Below are positions 17,067-24,868 of a DNA stretch of 64,000 nucleotides, piece by piece. Origin of the DNA: Pyxidicoccus trucidator (GTDB lineage: Bacteria > Myxococcota > Myxococcia > Myxococcales > Myxococcaceae). The stretch is from the NCBI RefSeq assembly GCF_010894435.1, contig NZ_JAAIXZ010000005.1, positions 1-64,000 of the forward strand, read 5' to 3'. Every line of letters starts with the position of its first letter. Position 1 is the stretch's first letter. Made by a program: the position numbers and the translations under genes. The notes under the pieces were generated by a model, which had not been told where the DNA came from, ran no database searches, and saw nothing but the letters and a program-made list of their open reading frames with translations.

Positions 17067-18602
17067 TCAAACCCGCAGGAAGGGCAGCACCTCACCCGCG
17101 GCATTCCACACGGAGTCCGGATACACGGGCCCCGTTGAGCCCTGGGGCCCCGCCCAGCCCGGGATGTCGTCGTACCTGTAGTTGGGGTAGCCCGGGCACT
17201 GCGAGGTGTCCTCCCACTCCGACCGGGGGATGCCCATGGACTGCAGCACCGTCCCCAGCCATTGGTGCCACAGCAGCCCGAACCAGCGCGGCTCTCCCGC
17301 GGGGCCCTGCCCCGTCGTCTTCGCCAGATTGCGGTAGTCGCAGTATTGCCCCGTGCGGAAGAAGCCCTCCGCCCCGCCGAAGGCGACAATCGGCGCGCTG
17401 GTGTGGTCATGCGTGTAGTTGCCCGACTCCTGCCCCCACGCCAGCAGGGTGTGGTCCAGCAGCCGGGTGCCGTCGCCCATGTCCACTGCCTCCAGCTTGC
17501 TCGCCAGGTCCAGGAAGACGCGGCGGAAGAAGAGCTGGTGGGACGTCAGCAGCGTGCTGTACGCCGGCGCGCTGCTGGCCGCCTGGTGGGCAATCTCCTG
17601 GTGCCAGTCCCCCGCGTAGGTGCTGAAGGTGTCCGTTGCGCCAGCCACCACGATGCGCGACACGCCGCACGACAGCGCCAGCGTGTACACGTCGTTCCAC
17701 AGCACGTGCGACAGGGACTGCGCCTCCGGGTCGCGCCCATACGTCGGCTGGCTCGTGTACTGCCCGCTCGACGTCGCCGGACGCACGGGCGTCTGGCAGC
17801 GCGCCACCGTGTTCAGCTTGCGGTCCAGCTCGGCCAGCCGCTCGAGGTGGTCGTCCAACCGGCGGCGGTCCGCGGCCGACAGGCGCCGGTTGCCATTGCG
17901 CAGGCGCCGGTAGTTCTCCATCACCGCGCCGCTGATGAGCGGCTGGCCTCCGGTGACATCCCCGAACAGGCGGTCGAAGAGGATCTGGTTGGAGCCATCC
18001 ACGGTGCTGCCCACCCGCTCCACCGGTCCCTGTCGCAGGCGCGGGTCCGAGTGCGCATAGGAGAGCTCCCCCTGGATGATGGCGCGCTCGCGCACGCCCG
18101 CCGCGTTCCCATAGAAGGACGGAGACCAGGCCATGAGCTGGTCGATGGTCGGCCGGATGCCGTTCTGCTTCACCTCGTCCGGCGCCTGGTCGCTCGCGGA
18201 GAAGTTGCCCAGCGTCCCGCCCCGGTGGTGGCCGATGTAGAAGGGGATGTCCAGGCCGTTGAGCACCCACATCTTGCCCACCATCGAACCGGTGAGCTCG
18301 CTCGACGGGGCACGCAGCACCGCCGACAGGCGCGCCTCTCCCTCCGCCACGGTGGCGTGCAGCGCTCCCCGTCGCACCGTGTGGCCCGCGTACGGCAGTG
18401 ACTCCGTCAGCGTGGCGTCCGCGGGGAACATGTCCCGCTGGAGGATGCCGCCGTGCTCCGTGCGCAGCATGACGAAGCACCGGTGGGACGGCGCCGACTG
18501 GGCGCGCGCCGTCGCCGGAAGGAGGCTGGGGAGGAAGGGCAGCACCAGCCCCGTCCCGCCCAGGCGGAGAATCGTGCGACGCGAAAGGGTGGACGTGCTC
18601 AT
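17067..18602 (-). CDS. DUF1552 secreted protein with Tat-like signal
   Basis: 511 aa. The start is set by the ATGA overlap with the upstream gene; the open frame continues far upstream but that part is the other gene's antiframe. The N-terminus SRRTILRLGGTGLVLPFLPS is a Tat-type twin-Arg signal. The rest matches the DUF1552 family: HRCFVMLRTEHGGI, WVLNGLDIPFYIGHHRGGTL, and LLDHTLLAWGQESGNYTHDH, which resembles the DUF1501/sulfatase-like fold of planctomycete and myxobacterial exported proteins. No reaction is established for the family. It is almost always encoded with a DUF1592-type cytochrome-like protein, as here, so the two probably act as one periplasmic unit. Confidence 0.82.
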   Translation of the reverse strand: MSTSTLSRRTILRLGGTGLVLPFLPSLLPATARAQSAPSHRCFVMLRTEHGGILQRDMFPADATLTESLPYAGHTVRRGALHATVAEGEARLSAVLRAPSSELTGSMVGKMWVLNGLDIPFYIGHHRGGTLGNFSASDQAPDEVKQNGIRPTIDQLMAWSPSFYGNAAGVRERAIIQGELSYAHSDPRLRQGPVERVGSTVDGSNQILFDRLFGDVTGGQPLISGAVMENYRRLRNGNRRLSAADRRRLDDHLERLAELDRKLNTVARCQTPVRPATSSGQYTSQPTYGRDPEAQSLSHVLWNDVYTLALSCGVSRIVVAGATDTFSTYAGDWHQEIAHQAASSAPAYSTLLTSHQLFFRRVFLDLASKLEAVDMGDGTRLLDHTLLAWGQESGNYTHDHTSAPIVAFGGAEGFFRTGQYCDYRNLAKTTGQGPAGEPRWFGLLWHQWLGTVLQSMGIPRSEWEDTSQCPGYPNYRYDDIPGWAGPQGSTGPVYPDSVWNAAGEVLPFLRV

Positions 18603-20341
18603 CGGAAGTCCCTCCGCTGGAACTCGGGGCGCAGCGCGACGGAGGCCAGCACCGCGCGCAGCGACTGGCGGCCTCTTGCCGCATCGCCCAGTGCGTCCAG
18701 CACGGGCTGGTCGGCCTCGTCGTTCTCGACGCGAGCAAAGGTGTACCGGAAGTACTGCCGGGCGAAGCAGTCCTCGTACTGGCCGCTTTCGAGGATGAGC
18801 TGGGTGACGTCCGCCGCCGAGGACACCGCGCGCGTGTCGCCTGGCATCAGGGCGGGCACCGTGTCGGTGCGCACCGCCCGCTCGGCCACCTGCTGGCCAT
18901 TGCTGTCGAAGAGCCGCTGCGTGGAGCGGAAGCGCCCGAGCGCGTCGAAGTTCTCGGTGACGAACCCCAGCGGGTTGAGGAGCGTCCGGTGGCAGGCGGG
19001 GCAGGAGCCCTGCGTCTCCGTGAGACGCTCCACCACCTCGCGCGTGGTGAACTCGGGCGACAGGTCCACCCGCGTCATCATGGCTTCGGCGGGCGGCGGG
19101 GGGATGCGCCGGCACAGGAGCGCGTTGCGGATGCGGTAGCCCTTGATGATGGGGCGCGTGTTGGCGGAGCCGGTGGCGAGGAAGGCGATGCGCGTCAACA
19201 GGCCGGAGCGCTGGGGCTCGGTGAAGGTAGGCGGCTCCGAGGTTCCATCCCACTGCGGCACGCCGTAGAGCGCCGCCAGGTCGGCGTTGCGTGCGAAGGC
19301 ATGCCTGTCCGTGAGCACCTCCTGGAGCGTGCCGTCATGCGCCGCCAGCCAGGTGACCAGGTCGGCCACCTCGGCGTTGATGCGCTCGCGGGTGTCGCGG
19401 GTCGGGGTGAAGCCGCCGCGAAACGCGTCGAAGACGGGGTCCCCCACGCGCCCATCGAACTCCTCCAGGTCGTCCAGGCGGAACCACTGACTGAAGAACT
19501 CGCCCATGGCCAGGTGCGCGCGCGAGTCACTCGCCAGGCGCTCCACCTGCTGGCGGTAGCCGGCCTCGGTGAGCAGCACGCCCGAGTCCGCCGCCGCGGC
19601 GAGCGCCTCGTCCGGCATCGTCTGCCAGAAGTGGTACGACAGCCGCGCGGCCAGCTCGTGCGCCGTCAGCAGCGACACGGTGCCGGCCACCTCGGCTTGC
19701 CCGTGCTCGACGAAGTAGAGGAACTCCGGCGCCGTCAGCATCAGCGCCACCACCTTCTGCACGGCGAGCGCGGAGACGGGGGGCTCGCTCACCGCCGCGC
19801 GGTAGAAGGCCACGTCGTCCTCGCCCACGGGCCGCCGCAGGGCCAGCCGCCCGAAGCGGGAGATGAAGTCTCTCAGGCAGGCCTCGTCATTGGCCGCGCT
19901 GGCGTCCGTGGCGCAGGTGCCCAGCAGCAACCCCCGCCGCGTGGCGCTGGTCCCCAGCACCTCGCCCACGCGCAGTCCGAGGGAATACGAGCTGTCGATG
20001 TGCCGCTGCTGCACGCCCTGGTCCATGCGGAGGAAGCCGCCATGGGACTCCGAGGGAATGGGCACCCGCACGTCCTGCGGGTAGCTCTGGAGCAGCGCCG
20101 CCACCGAGCCGTCCCGCAGCACCGCGCCTGCCTCCGTGGTGCCGAGCGTCCGGGTGAGCACGTCGCGCAGCGTGTTCTGGAACTGGACCGCCGACAGCCG
20201 CCGCAGCGGCAGCTCCTCGGGCGCTACCGGCGGGTTCTCGCCGGGTGGCGCCTGGGGACTCCCCCCGATGTCACCCTTGCAGGCGGCCAGCAGGGCCACC
20301 GCGACGACGACGAGGGTGCGCGTGAATCGAAGCTGTTGCAC
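18599..20341 (-). CDS. DUF1592/DUF1588/DUF1595 lipoprotein, cytochrome c-like
   Basis: 580 aa. Lipoprotein signal with lipobox LLAAC (Cys21). Family blocks occur in the usual order: an early LRRLSAVQFQNTLRDVL (DUF1587-like), RFGRLALRRPVGEDD (DUF1595), LSYHFWQTMPDEALAAAA (DUF1592), RIPPPPAEAMM and a terminal DUF1588/1585-like part. A CxxCH site (CPACH) lies in TQGSCPACHRTLLNPLGFV, so covalent heme is possible. The family is abundant in planctomycetes and myxobacteria and linked to extracellular polymer or redox chemistry, without proof. First gene of a two-gene unit overlapping the DUF1552 gene. Confidence 0.82.
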   Translation of the reverse strand: MQQLRFTRTLVVVAVALLAACKGDIGGSPQAPPGENPPVAPEELPLRRLSAVQFQNTLRDVLTRTLGTTEAGAVLRDGSVAALLQSYPQDVRVPIPSESHGGFLRMDQGVQQRHIDSSYSLGLRVGEVLGTSATRRGLLLGTCATDASAANDEACLRDFISRFGRLALRRPVGEDDVAFYRAAVSEPPVSALAVQKVVALMLTAPEFLYFVEHGQAEVAGTVSLLTAHELAARLSYHFWQTMPDEALAAAADSGVLLTEAGYRQQVERLASDSRAHLAMGEFFSQWFRLDDLEEFDGRVGDPVFDAFRGGFTPTRDTRERINAEVADLVTWLAAHDGTLQEVLTDRHAFARNADLAALYGVPQWDGTSEPPTFTEPQRSGLLTRIAFLATGSANTRPIIKGYRIRNALLCRRIPPPPAEAMMTRVDLSPEFTTREVVERLTETQGSCPACHRTLLNPLGFVTENFDALGRFRSTQRLFDSNGQQVAERAVRTDTVPALMPGDTRAVSSAADVTQLILESGQYEDCFARQYFRYTFARVENDEADQPVLDALGDAARGRQSLRAVLASVALRPEFQRRDFR

Positions 20342-20549
20342 CGGGTACCTCCACCTGGAGCCGCCGTGGAGTCACCCATGATGTCATGCGTATCCCCCGG
20401 GAATCCACGACAGACAGGAAGTCCAGGGCCCTGCGGCGCTCGAAGTACTGCGACGCCCCCACCAGGTCGGGGGCGTCCATGTCGAAGCGGGGCACGTTGA
20501 TGCTCATGTCCGCGGGTTGCGCCTGGCGTGCCCCCGGATTCAACCCACC

Positions 20550-22262
20550 TCAGATGTCCGTGACGGACGTGAAGAGCTCGGAGGACGCGAGGGACGCGGT
20601 GGAGGTGCCGGCCTGTCCGCCGCTGGCGAGGACGCGGCCGTCCGACAGCACCGTGGCCGAGAGGTTGCGGCGTGGGCTGCTCATGGCCGCAGTCCGCGTC
20701 CACGTGCCCGTGGCCACGTCGTAGCGCTCCACCGTGGGGGTGATGGCCGTGCCGTCAGTGCCGCCCAGCGCCAGCACGTGGCCCGAGGGCAGCGCCACCA
20801 GGCTGAACTCACTGCGCGCCGTGGCCAGCGAGCCCGTGGTCGTCCACGTGCCGGTGGCGGGCGAGTACAGCTCGGTGACGGGCGTGACGACGCCGCTCGG
20901 CGTGAGCCCGCTCGTGACCAGCACCCGACCATCCGGCAACCGGACCGCGCCGTGCCCGAAGTGGCGGGAGCTCATCGTGCCGGTGGTCATCCAGGTGTTC
21001 GTCGCCGGCTCGTACACCTCGGCGGTGGCCAGTGTCTGCCCACCGGTGTGTCCGCCCGCCACCAGCACCCGGCCGTCCGGCAGCAGGGTGGCCGTATGGC
21101 CGAAGCGGCGCGAGGACATGGCGGGCCCGGCCGTCCAGGTGTTCGTTGCCGGGTCGTACAGCTCCGTGCTCGTCAGCCCCAGCGAGCCGTCGCTGCCGCC
21201 GGCGACGAGCAACCTCCCATCATTCAGCGTCGTCACGGTGTGGCGGAAGCGGGCCGTCGCCATGGGCGCCGCGGCGCTCCAGGTCCCCGTGGAGGGCGAA
21301 TACCGCTCGGTGGAGGCAACGGAGACGCCGTTGTCCTGTCCCCCCGTGACGAGCACCTCTCCGGAGCCGAGGAGGGTGGAGCCGTGCCCATGGCGCTTCA
21401 CGGACATGGAGGCCGTGGCCGCCCAGGTGTCCGTGGTGGGCGAGTAGAGCGCGGCGCTGTTCAGCCAGCCCGCGTCGTTGGCACCGCCCGCGACCAGCAC
21501 CCGGCCATCCGCCAGCAGCGTGGCGCTGTGCTTCGTGCGGACCGAGTGCGCCGCGCTGACGGACTGCCAGACGTCGCCATAGCGGACCTCCAGCTTGGGA
21601 CGCTTCGTCGCGTCCTCGACCTCACGCGTGTAGTAGTAGGTGTCGTAGTAGCCCAGGTTGCTGAGCTGGAAGGAGATGCGCCGGTCGGTCGCATCCATCG
21701 CGCTCTGGACGACCGGAACGAGGCTCGGGTCCTCGTTCACGCCGAGCTTGTCCTCGTAGTGGCCGACACCCGGGTACCAGAGGAACCATGCGCCCAGGGG
21801 CCCTCCGGAAGTCAGCGGCCGGTTGTTGAAGTTGAGGGTGTACTCCCCCCACGCGTTGTCCTGGACGAGGTACGTGTAGACATTGCCATCGCCGCCACTG
21901 GCGTAGCCTTGAAAGGCCATGGCTGTCAGCTTCACCGAGCGGACCTTCGCGCCGGCGGGCAGGCTGCTCAGGTTGAAACGGAGGAAGGCATGCGTCTGGA
22001 ACCAGACGCTGACCTTGAACTCGTGCCAGCCGCCGTAGTTCTCGGTCTCCCGCTGGAAACCTGTCGTGACGAAGCTGTCTGCTTCGGGCTCCAGCACCGC
22101 TACGAGCGCGGGTGTGAGCGCGGCGGTCTGGGTCCGAGGCTCCTCTTGCGTCGAGGCCGCTCCGGCGGCAGTGGGGTCGCATCCAGCGACGGTGAGGGCC
22201 AGCGCGGCGGACGCCGCGAGGGCACGACCGGGCGATACGGCATGGTTGTCCGTTGATGACAT
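20550..22262 (-). CDS. Kelch-repeat lipoprotein with DNRLRE-type N-terminal domain
   Basis: 570 aa. Signal peptide with lipobox TVAGC. Residues about 50-240 are a jelly-roll-like domain of the DNRLRE/CBM96 kind (EPEADSFVTTGFQRETENYG, HAFLRFNLSSLPAGAKVRSV), often found in secreted carbohydrate-binding proteins. The rest holds seven kelch-like units with the repeated core (D)GRVLVAGG, giving a beta-propeller. Predicted surface-anchored binding protein; partner unknown. It is not coupled to the DUF1592 gene (208-bp gap, same strand). Confidence 0.8.
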   Translation of the reverse strand: MSSTDNHAVSPGRALAASAALALTVAGCDPTAAGAASTQEEPRTQTAALTPALVAVLEPEADSFVTTGFQRETENYGGWHEFKVSVWFQTHAFLRFNLSSLPAGAKVRSVKLTAMAFQGYASGGDGNVYTYLVQDNAWGEYTLNFNNRPLTSGGPLGAWFLWYPGVGHYEDKLGVNEDPSLVPVVQSAMDATDRRISFQLSNLGYYDTYYYTREVEDATKRPKLEVRYGDVWQSVSAAHSVRTKHSATLLADGRVLVAGGANDAGWLNSAALYSPTTDTWAATASMSVKRHGHGSTLLGSGEVLVTGGQDNGVSVASTERYSPSTGTWSAAAPMATARFRHTVTTLNDGRLLVAGGSDGSLGLTSTELYDPATNTWTAGPAMSSRRFGHTATLLPDGRVLVAGGHTGGQTLATAEVYEPATNTWMTTGTMSSRHFGHGAVRLPDGRVLVTSGLTPSGVVTPVTELYSPATGTWTTTGSLATARSEFSLVALPSGHVLALGGTDGTAITPTVERYDVATGTWTRTAAMSSPRRNLSATVLSDGRVLASGGQAGTSTASLASSELFTSVTDI

Positions 22263-22562
22263 GAGGCTCGTACTTTCTGTGGAGAGAGACGTCGAGTTGC
22301 AACCAGCGATGCAACGGCAACACGGGCATCGCTCTCTGATGGAGCGGGGGCTGGTAGCGAATATTCATCAGGGTGCTCACGCCATCCGTGGGTTTCGTTC
22401 CACCCATCCGCTCTCGGCGTGACAGCGATTCGCGTCACAGGTCGGGTAATCCAGTCGGACGAGGGCCCGGCCCGTCACACACGCCTCACGACGTGCACCA
22501 CGGCCTGTCTGTCGAGTGCCTCGCGGCCCGGGCCTCTCATGGCCTGAGGCGGTCCGCGCGGC
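22263..22562. other. 300-bp gap holding an 81-bp dispersed repeat
   Basis: Between the histidine kinase stop and the kelch start, both on the minus strand. Apart from the repeat at 22456-22536 I see no gene. The kelch promoter should lie at 22263-22440 but no convincing boxes were found. Confidence 0.5.
22456..22536. repeat. 81-bp dispersed repeat, copy A
   Basis: 76 of 81 positions match the copy at 28302-28382 in the same orientation. Both start CGGACGAGGGCCCGGCCCG and end GCGGCCCGGGCCTC, and these ends are imperfect inverted repeats, so the element can fold. It sits 27 bp past the stop of the minus-strand histidine kinase gene. Confidence 0.85.
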
Positions 22563-24035
22563 TCAGTGCGCCGGAGGCGGGGCGGCTGGCTCCAGGCCCC
22601 AGGGGCTCTCCCATGGGGGGCCTTCCACCGGCAGCTCGACGATGAAGGTCGCCCCGGCGCCCTGCTGGCTCTCCACCCGGATGTGTCCCCCGTGGCTGGC
22701 GACGATGCTCTGGGTGATGTAGAGCCCCAGCCCCAGGCCGCCGTAGTGGCGCACCGACACCGCGCGCTCGAACCGGTCGAAGATGCGCGCCTGGTCCTCC
22801 TTCGCGATGCCCACCCCATGGTCCCTGACGCTCAACCATGCGGTGCCCTCCCGCTCGCCCGCCTCCACCTCGATGGGCCTGCCTGCTCCGTACTTGAGGG
22901 CATTGGACAGGAGGTTGCTCAACACCTGGTCCAGCCTCGCCGGGTCCCACCGCCCCACCACCGGTTGCTCCACCTCCAGGCTGATGGCGGTGCCCGCGGC
23001 CCGGCACTCCTCGGAGAGCCGTTGGACTGCTTCCCGGAGGAGGGCCACGAGGTCGACCTCCTCCAGGTCCAGCTGGAGCTTGCCGCTGGTGATGCGGGAG
23101 ACATCCAGGAGGTTGTAGATGAGGGTCTCCAGCCGCCGGAGCTGCTTGCCGATGAGCCGGAGGTCCCGCTGGAGCAGCCCCGTCCCCTGGTCCGACAAGG
23201 TGCCTCGCGCGGCGGCCCGCGAGAGCGACTGGACCTCCAGCTTGAGGGGGGTGAGCGGAGTCCGCAGCTCGTGTGAGGCGATGGAGAGGAACTCCTCCCG
23301 CACCCGGATGGCCTCCTGCGCCTCCCGCTGTCGGCGCTCCACCTCCACCAGCATGGCGTTGAAGGTGTCGGCCAGGAAGCCAATCTCGTCGTTGCTCACC
23401 TTCCGGACCCTGACGGAGTAGTCGCCCTTCTCTGCGACCACCCGCGCCACCTCCGCCAGCGCGAGGACGCGCCAGGTGATGAGGCGCTGCAGCAGGAATG
23501 CCAGCCCCAGCGCGAGCCCGGCCACCCCCACCGCCACCAGCAGGATTCCAATGAGATACGCGTTGATGCGGGCCTGGAGCGCGACGGTCGACGTCTGCAG
23601 GCGCAGGCTGCCGTAGCGCACGCCCCCGTGGATGACGGGCTGGACCACGTTGACGTGGTCGTCGTCCAGCCGCACCCACCGCCCCTCTACGGGATGGACG
23701 GGCAGCGGGACTCCTCCGGGAACACCCGGACGTTGGTAGGACGCGAGTGGGCGGCCCTGCGCGTCCTGAATCTCGGCGAACTCCAGCTCCGGGAGCGAGG
23801 CCATCCGCGCGAGGGTCTGCCGCGCGGCCACCTCGTCCTGGAAGGCGAGCGCCGCGGCGCTGTACTCGCTGGCGACGGCCGCGGCCAGCGACGTCGTGGA
23901 GATGAGGTCCTCGCGGAAGGCACGGATGTCCCTCGCGGCGACGATGCCGAGCCCTGTTCCCATCGGGCCGACCAGTCCGAAGAAGAGCAGCACCGTCAGC
24001 TTGCTCCGCAGCGAGAGCGCCTCCCAGAACCTCAC
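22563..24035 (-). CDS. CHASE8-type sensor histidine kinase
   Basis: 490 aa from a GTG at 24035 (GGAGG eight bases upstream), overlapping the yfiR stop by GTGA. Membrane segment about 13-33, periplasmic domain about 40-145 with the CHASE8 pattern (LAAAVASEYSAAALAFQDEV, FAEIQDAQGRPLASYQRPG), second membrane segment about 160-182, then HAMP (183-235), HisKA with the phospho-acceptor His255 in SHELRTP, and HATPase with N, G1 and G2 boxes (LSNLLSNALKYG, VRDHGVGIA, GGLGLGLYI). CHASE8 is the domain that YfiR represses in the diguanylate cyclase YfiN; here it drives a kinase. No response regulator is adjacent. Confidence 0.88.
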   Translation of the reverse strand: MRFWEALSLRSKLTVLLFFGLVGPMGTGLGIVAARDIRAFREDLISTTSLAAAVASEYSAAALAFQDEVAARQTLARMASLPELEFAEIQDAQGRPLASYQRPGVPGGVPLPVHPVEGRWVRLDDDHVNVVQPVIHGGVRYGSLRLQTSTVALQARINAYLIGILLVAVGVAGLALGLAFLLQRLITWRVLALAEVARVVAEKGDYSVRVRKVSNDEIGFLADTFNAMLVEVERRQREAQEAIRVREEFLSIASHELRTPLTPLKLEVQSLSRAAARGTLSDQGTGLLQRDLRLIGKQLRRLETLIYNLLDVSRITSGKLQLDLEEVDLVALLREAVQRLSEECRAAGTAISLEVEQPVVGRWDPARLDQVLSNLLSNALKYGAGRPIEVEAGEREGTAWLSVRDHGVGIAKEDQARIFDRFERAVSVRHYGGLGLGLYITQSIVASHGGHIRVESQQGAGATFIVELPVEGPPWESPWGLEPAAPPPAH

Positions 24036-24586
24036 GGGGGCACCTCCCCTCCCACCAGGTGTCCCAGCTGCAATAACTGGGAGCTGAAACGCAGTCCGCT
24101 GCGCTTCGCCTGGGCCACGTTGATGTCGAAGGTCAGCCGGCTTCCCTCCCGCTTCATGTTGATGTGCGCTCCGCGCTCGGCCAGGCCCTCGGTGTCCCCG
24201 ACCGTGAGGATGGCCTTGCCCGCGGTGCGCTCCAGGACCTGCTCCAGCGAGCCGGCGGCCTCGGGAGGAATCCAGACCAGCGCGCAGCCCTCCACCTCGC
24301 CCGGCCCTTCCAGCATCCGGACCTGGATGGGGCGGTCCTTGATGCGGCGGCTCCGGGCCATTCTCGCCAGGTATGGCTCCAGCGGGGTGTGCCCCAGCAG
24401 GCAGAGGGCGAAGGGGGACCCCGGACTCTTGAACCCACCTTCCGGCCAGTCGATGAACCGCGTGAACCGCTCCAGGAACTCGGCCTTCACCTCCGCCTCG
24501 ACGGGAGCCTCCGCACTCGCCACTCCCTGAGGGAGGACGAAGGCCGCGAGGGCCGGCATGAAGCGGAGAATGGACAGAGACCTCAT
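24032..24586 (-). CDS. yfiR: YfiR family periplasmic regulator (DUF4154)
   Basis: 184 aa from the ATG at 24586 with GGAGG six bases upstream. Cleavable signal peptide (RFMPALAAFVLPQGVASAEA), then the YfiR pattern: VEAEVKAEFLERFTRFIDWP, FALCLLGHTPLEPYL, GCALVWIPP, ILTVGDTEGLAERGAHINM and a final LRFSSQLLQLG. In Pseudomonas, YfiR binds and inhibits the CHASE8 portion of YfiN in the periplasm. Overlap with the kinase gene implies stoichiometric co-production and control of that kinase. The redox Cys pair typical of YfiR is only partly evident. Confidence 0.85.
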   Translation of the reverse strand: MRSLSILRFMPALAAFVLPQGVASAEAPVEAEVKAEFLERFTRFIDWPEGGFKSPGSPFALCLLGHTPLEPYLARMARSRRIKDRPIQVRMLEGPGEVEGCALVWIPPEAAGSLEQVLERTAGKAILTVGDTEGLAERGAHINMKREGSRLTFDINVAQAKRSGLRFSSQLLQLGHLVGGEVPP

Positions 24587-24868
24587 CGGCGTCCTCCGGC
24601 CCCCACGACGGCCCCCGAGCACCTCGTGGTGCGCATCCTCGGGAAGGATGCAAAGCCTCACCAGGGACTGACCCCTCCGGTTGTCCATGGCCAACGAGCG
24701 CGCCCTTCCTCCCGCTTCGCAATGGCGGCTTTCCACCGCTGCCCGGCCCCGCACGGTCGCCACGGCTCCAGGTGGATGGCCCCGCCCTGTACGGCGCGGC
24801 CTCTTGACTGCGCGGTGAGCCGTCCCATCTTCCGAGCGTCGCCAGGGCGCATCCCCCGAGGGTGGTGC
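24587..24868. promoter_or_regulatory. Divergent control region yfiR/TonB receptor
   Basis: 282 bp between the minus-strand yfiR-kinase pair and the plus-strand receptor pair. TTGACT at 24804-24809 and CATCTT at 24826-24831 (16-bp spacer) form a possible plus-strand promoter. No riboswitch fold was recognised. Confidence 0.35.

Noticed and set aside
17067..19253. 728-codon version of the DUF1552 protein
   Set aside because: The extra N-terminal part lies in another frame of the DUF1592 gene; the Tat signal and ATGA overlap place the start at 18602.
20271..20507. Small minus-strand open frame starting MSINVPRFDMDAPDL
   Set aside because: Reasonable-looking N-terminus, but it overlaps the DUF1592 gene start by about 70 bp and has no Shine-Dalgarno sequence; I cannot support it as a gene.
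24164..24868. N-terminal extension of the TonB receptor frame
   Set aside because: It runs antisense to yfiR and lacks a signal; the signal peptide begins after the ATG at 24869.
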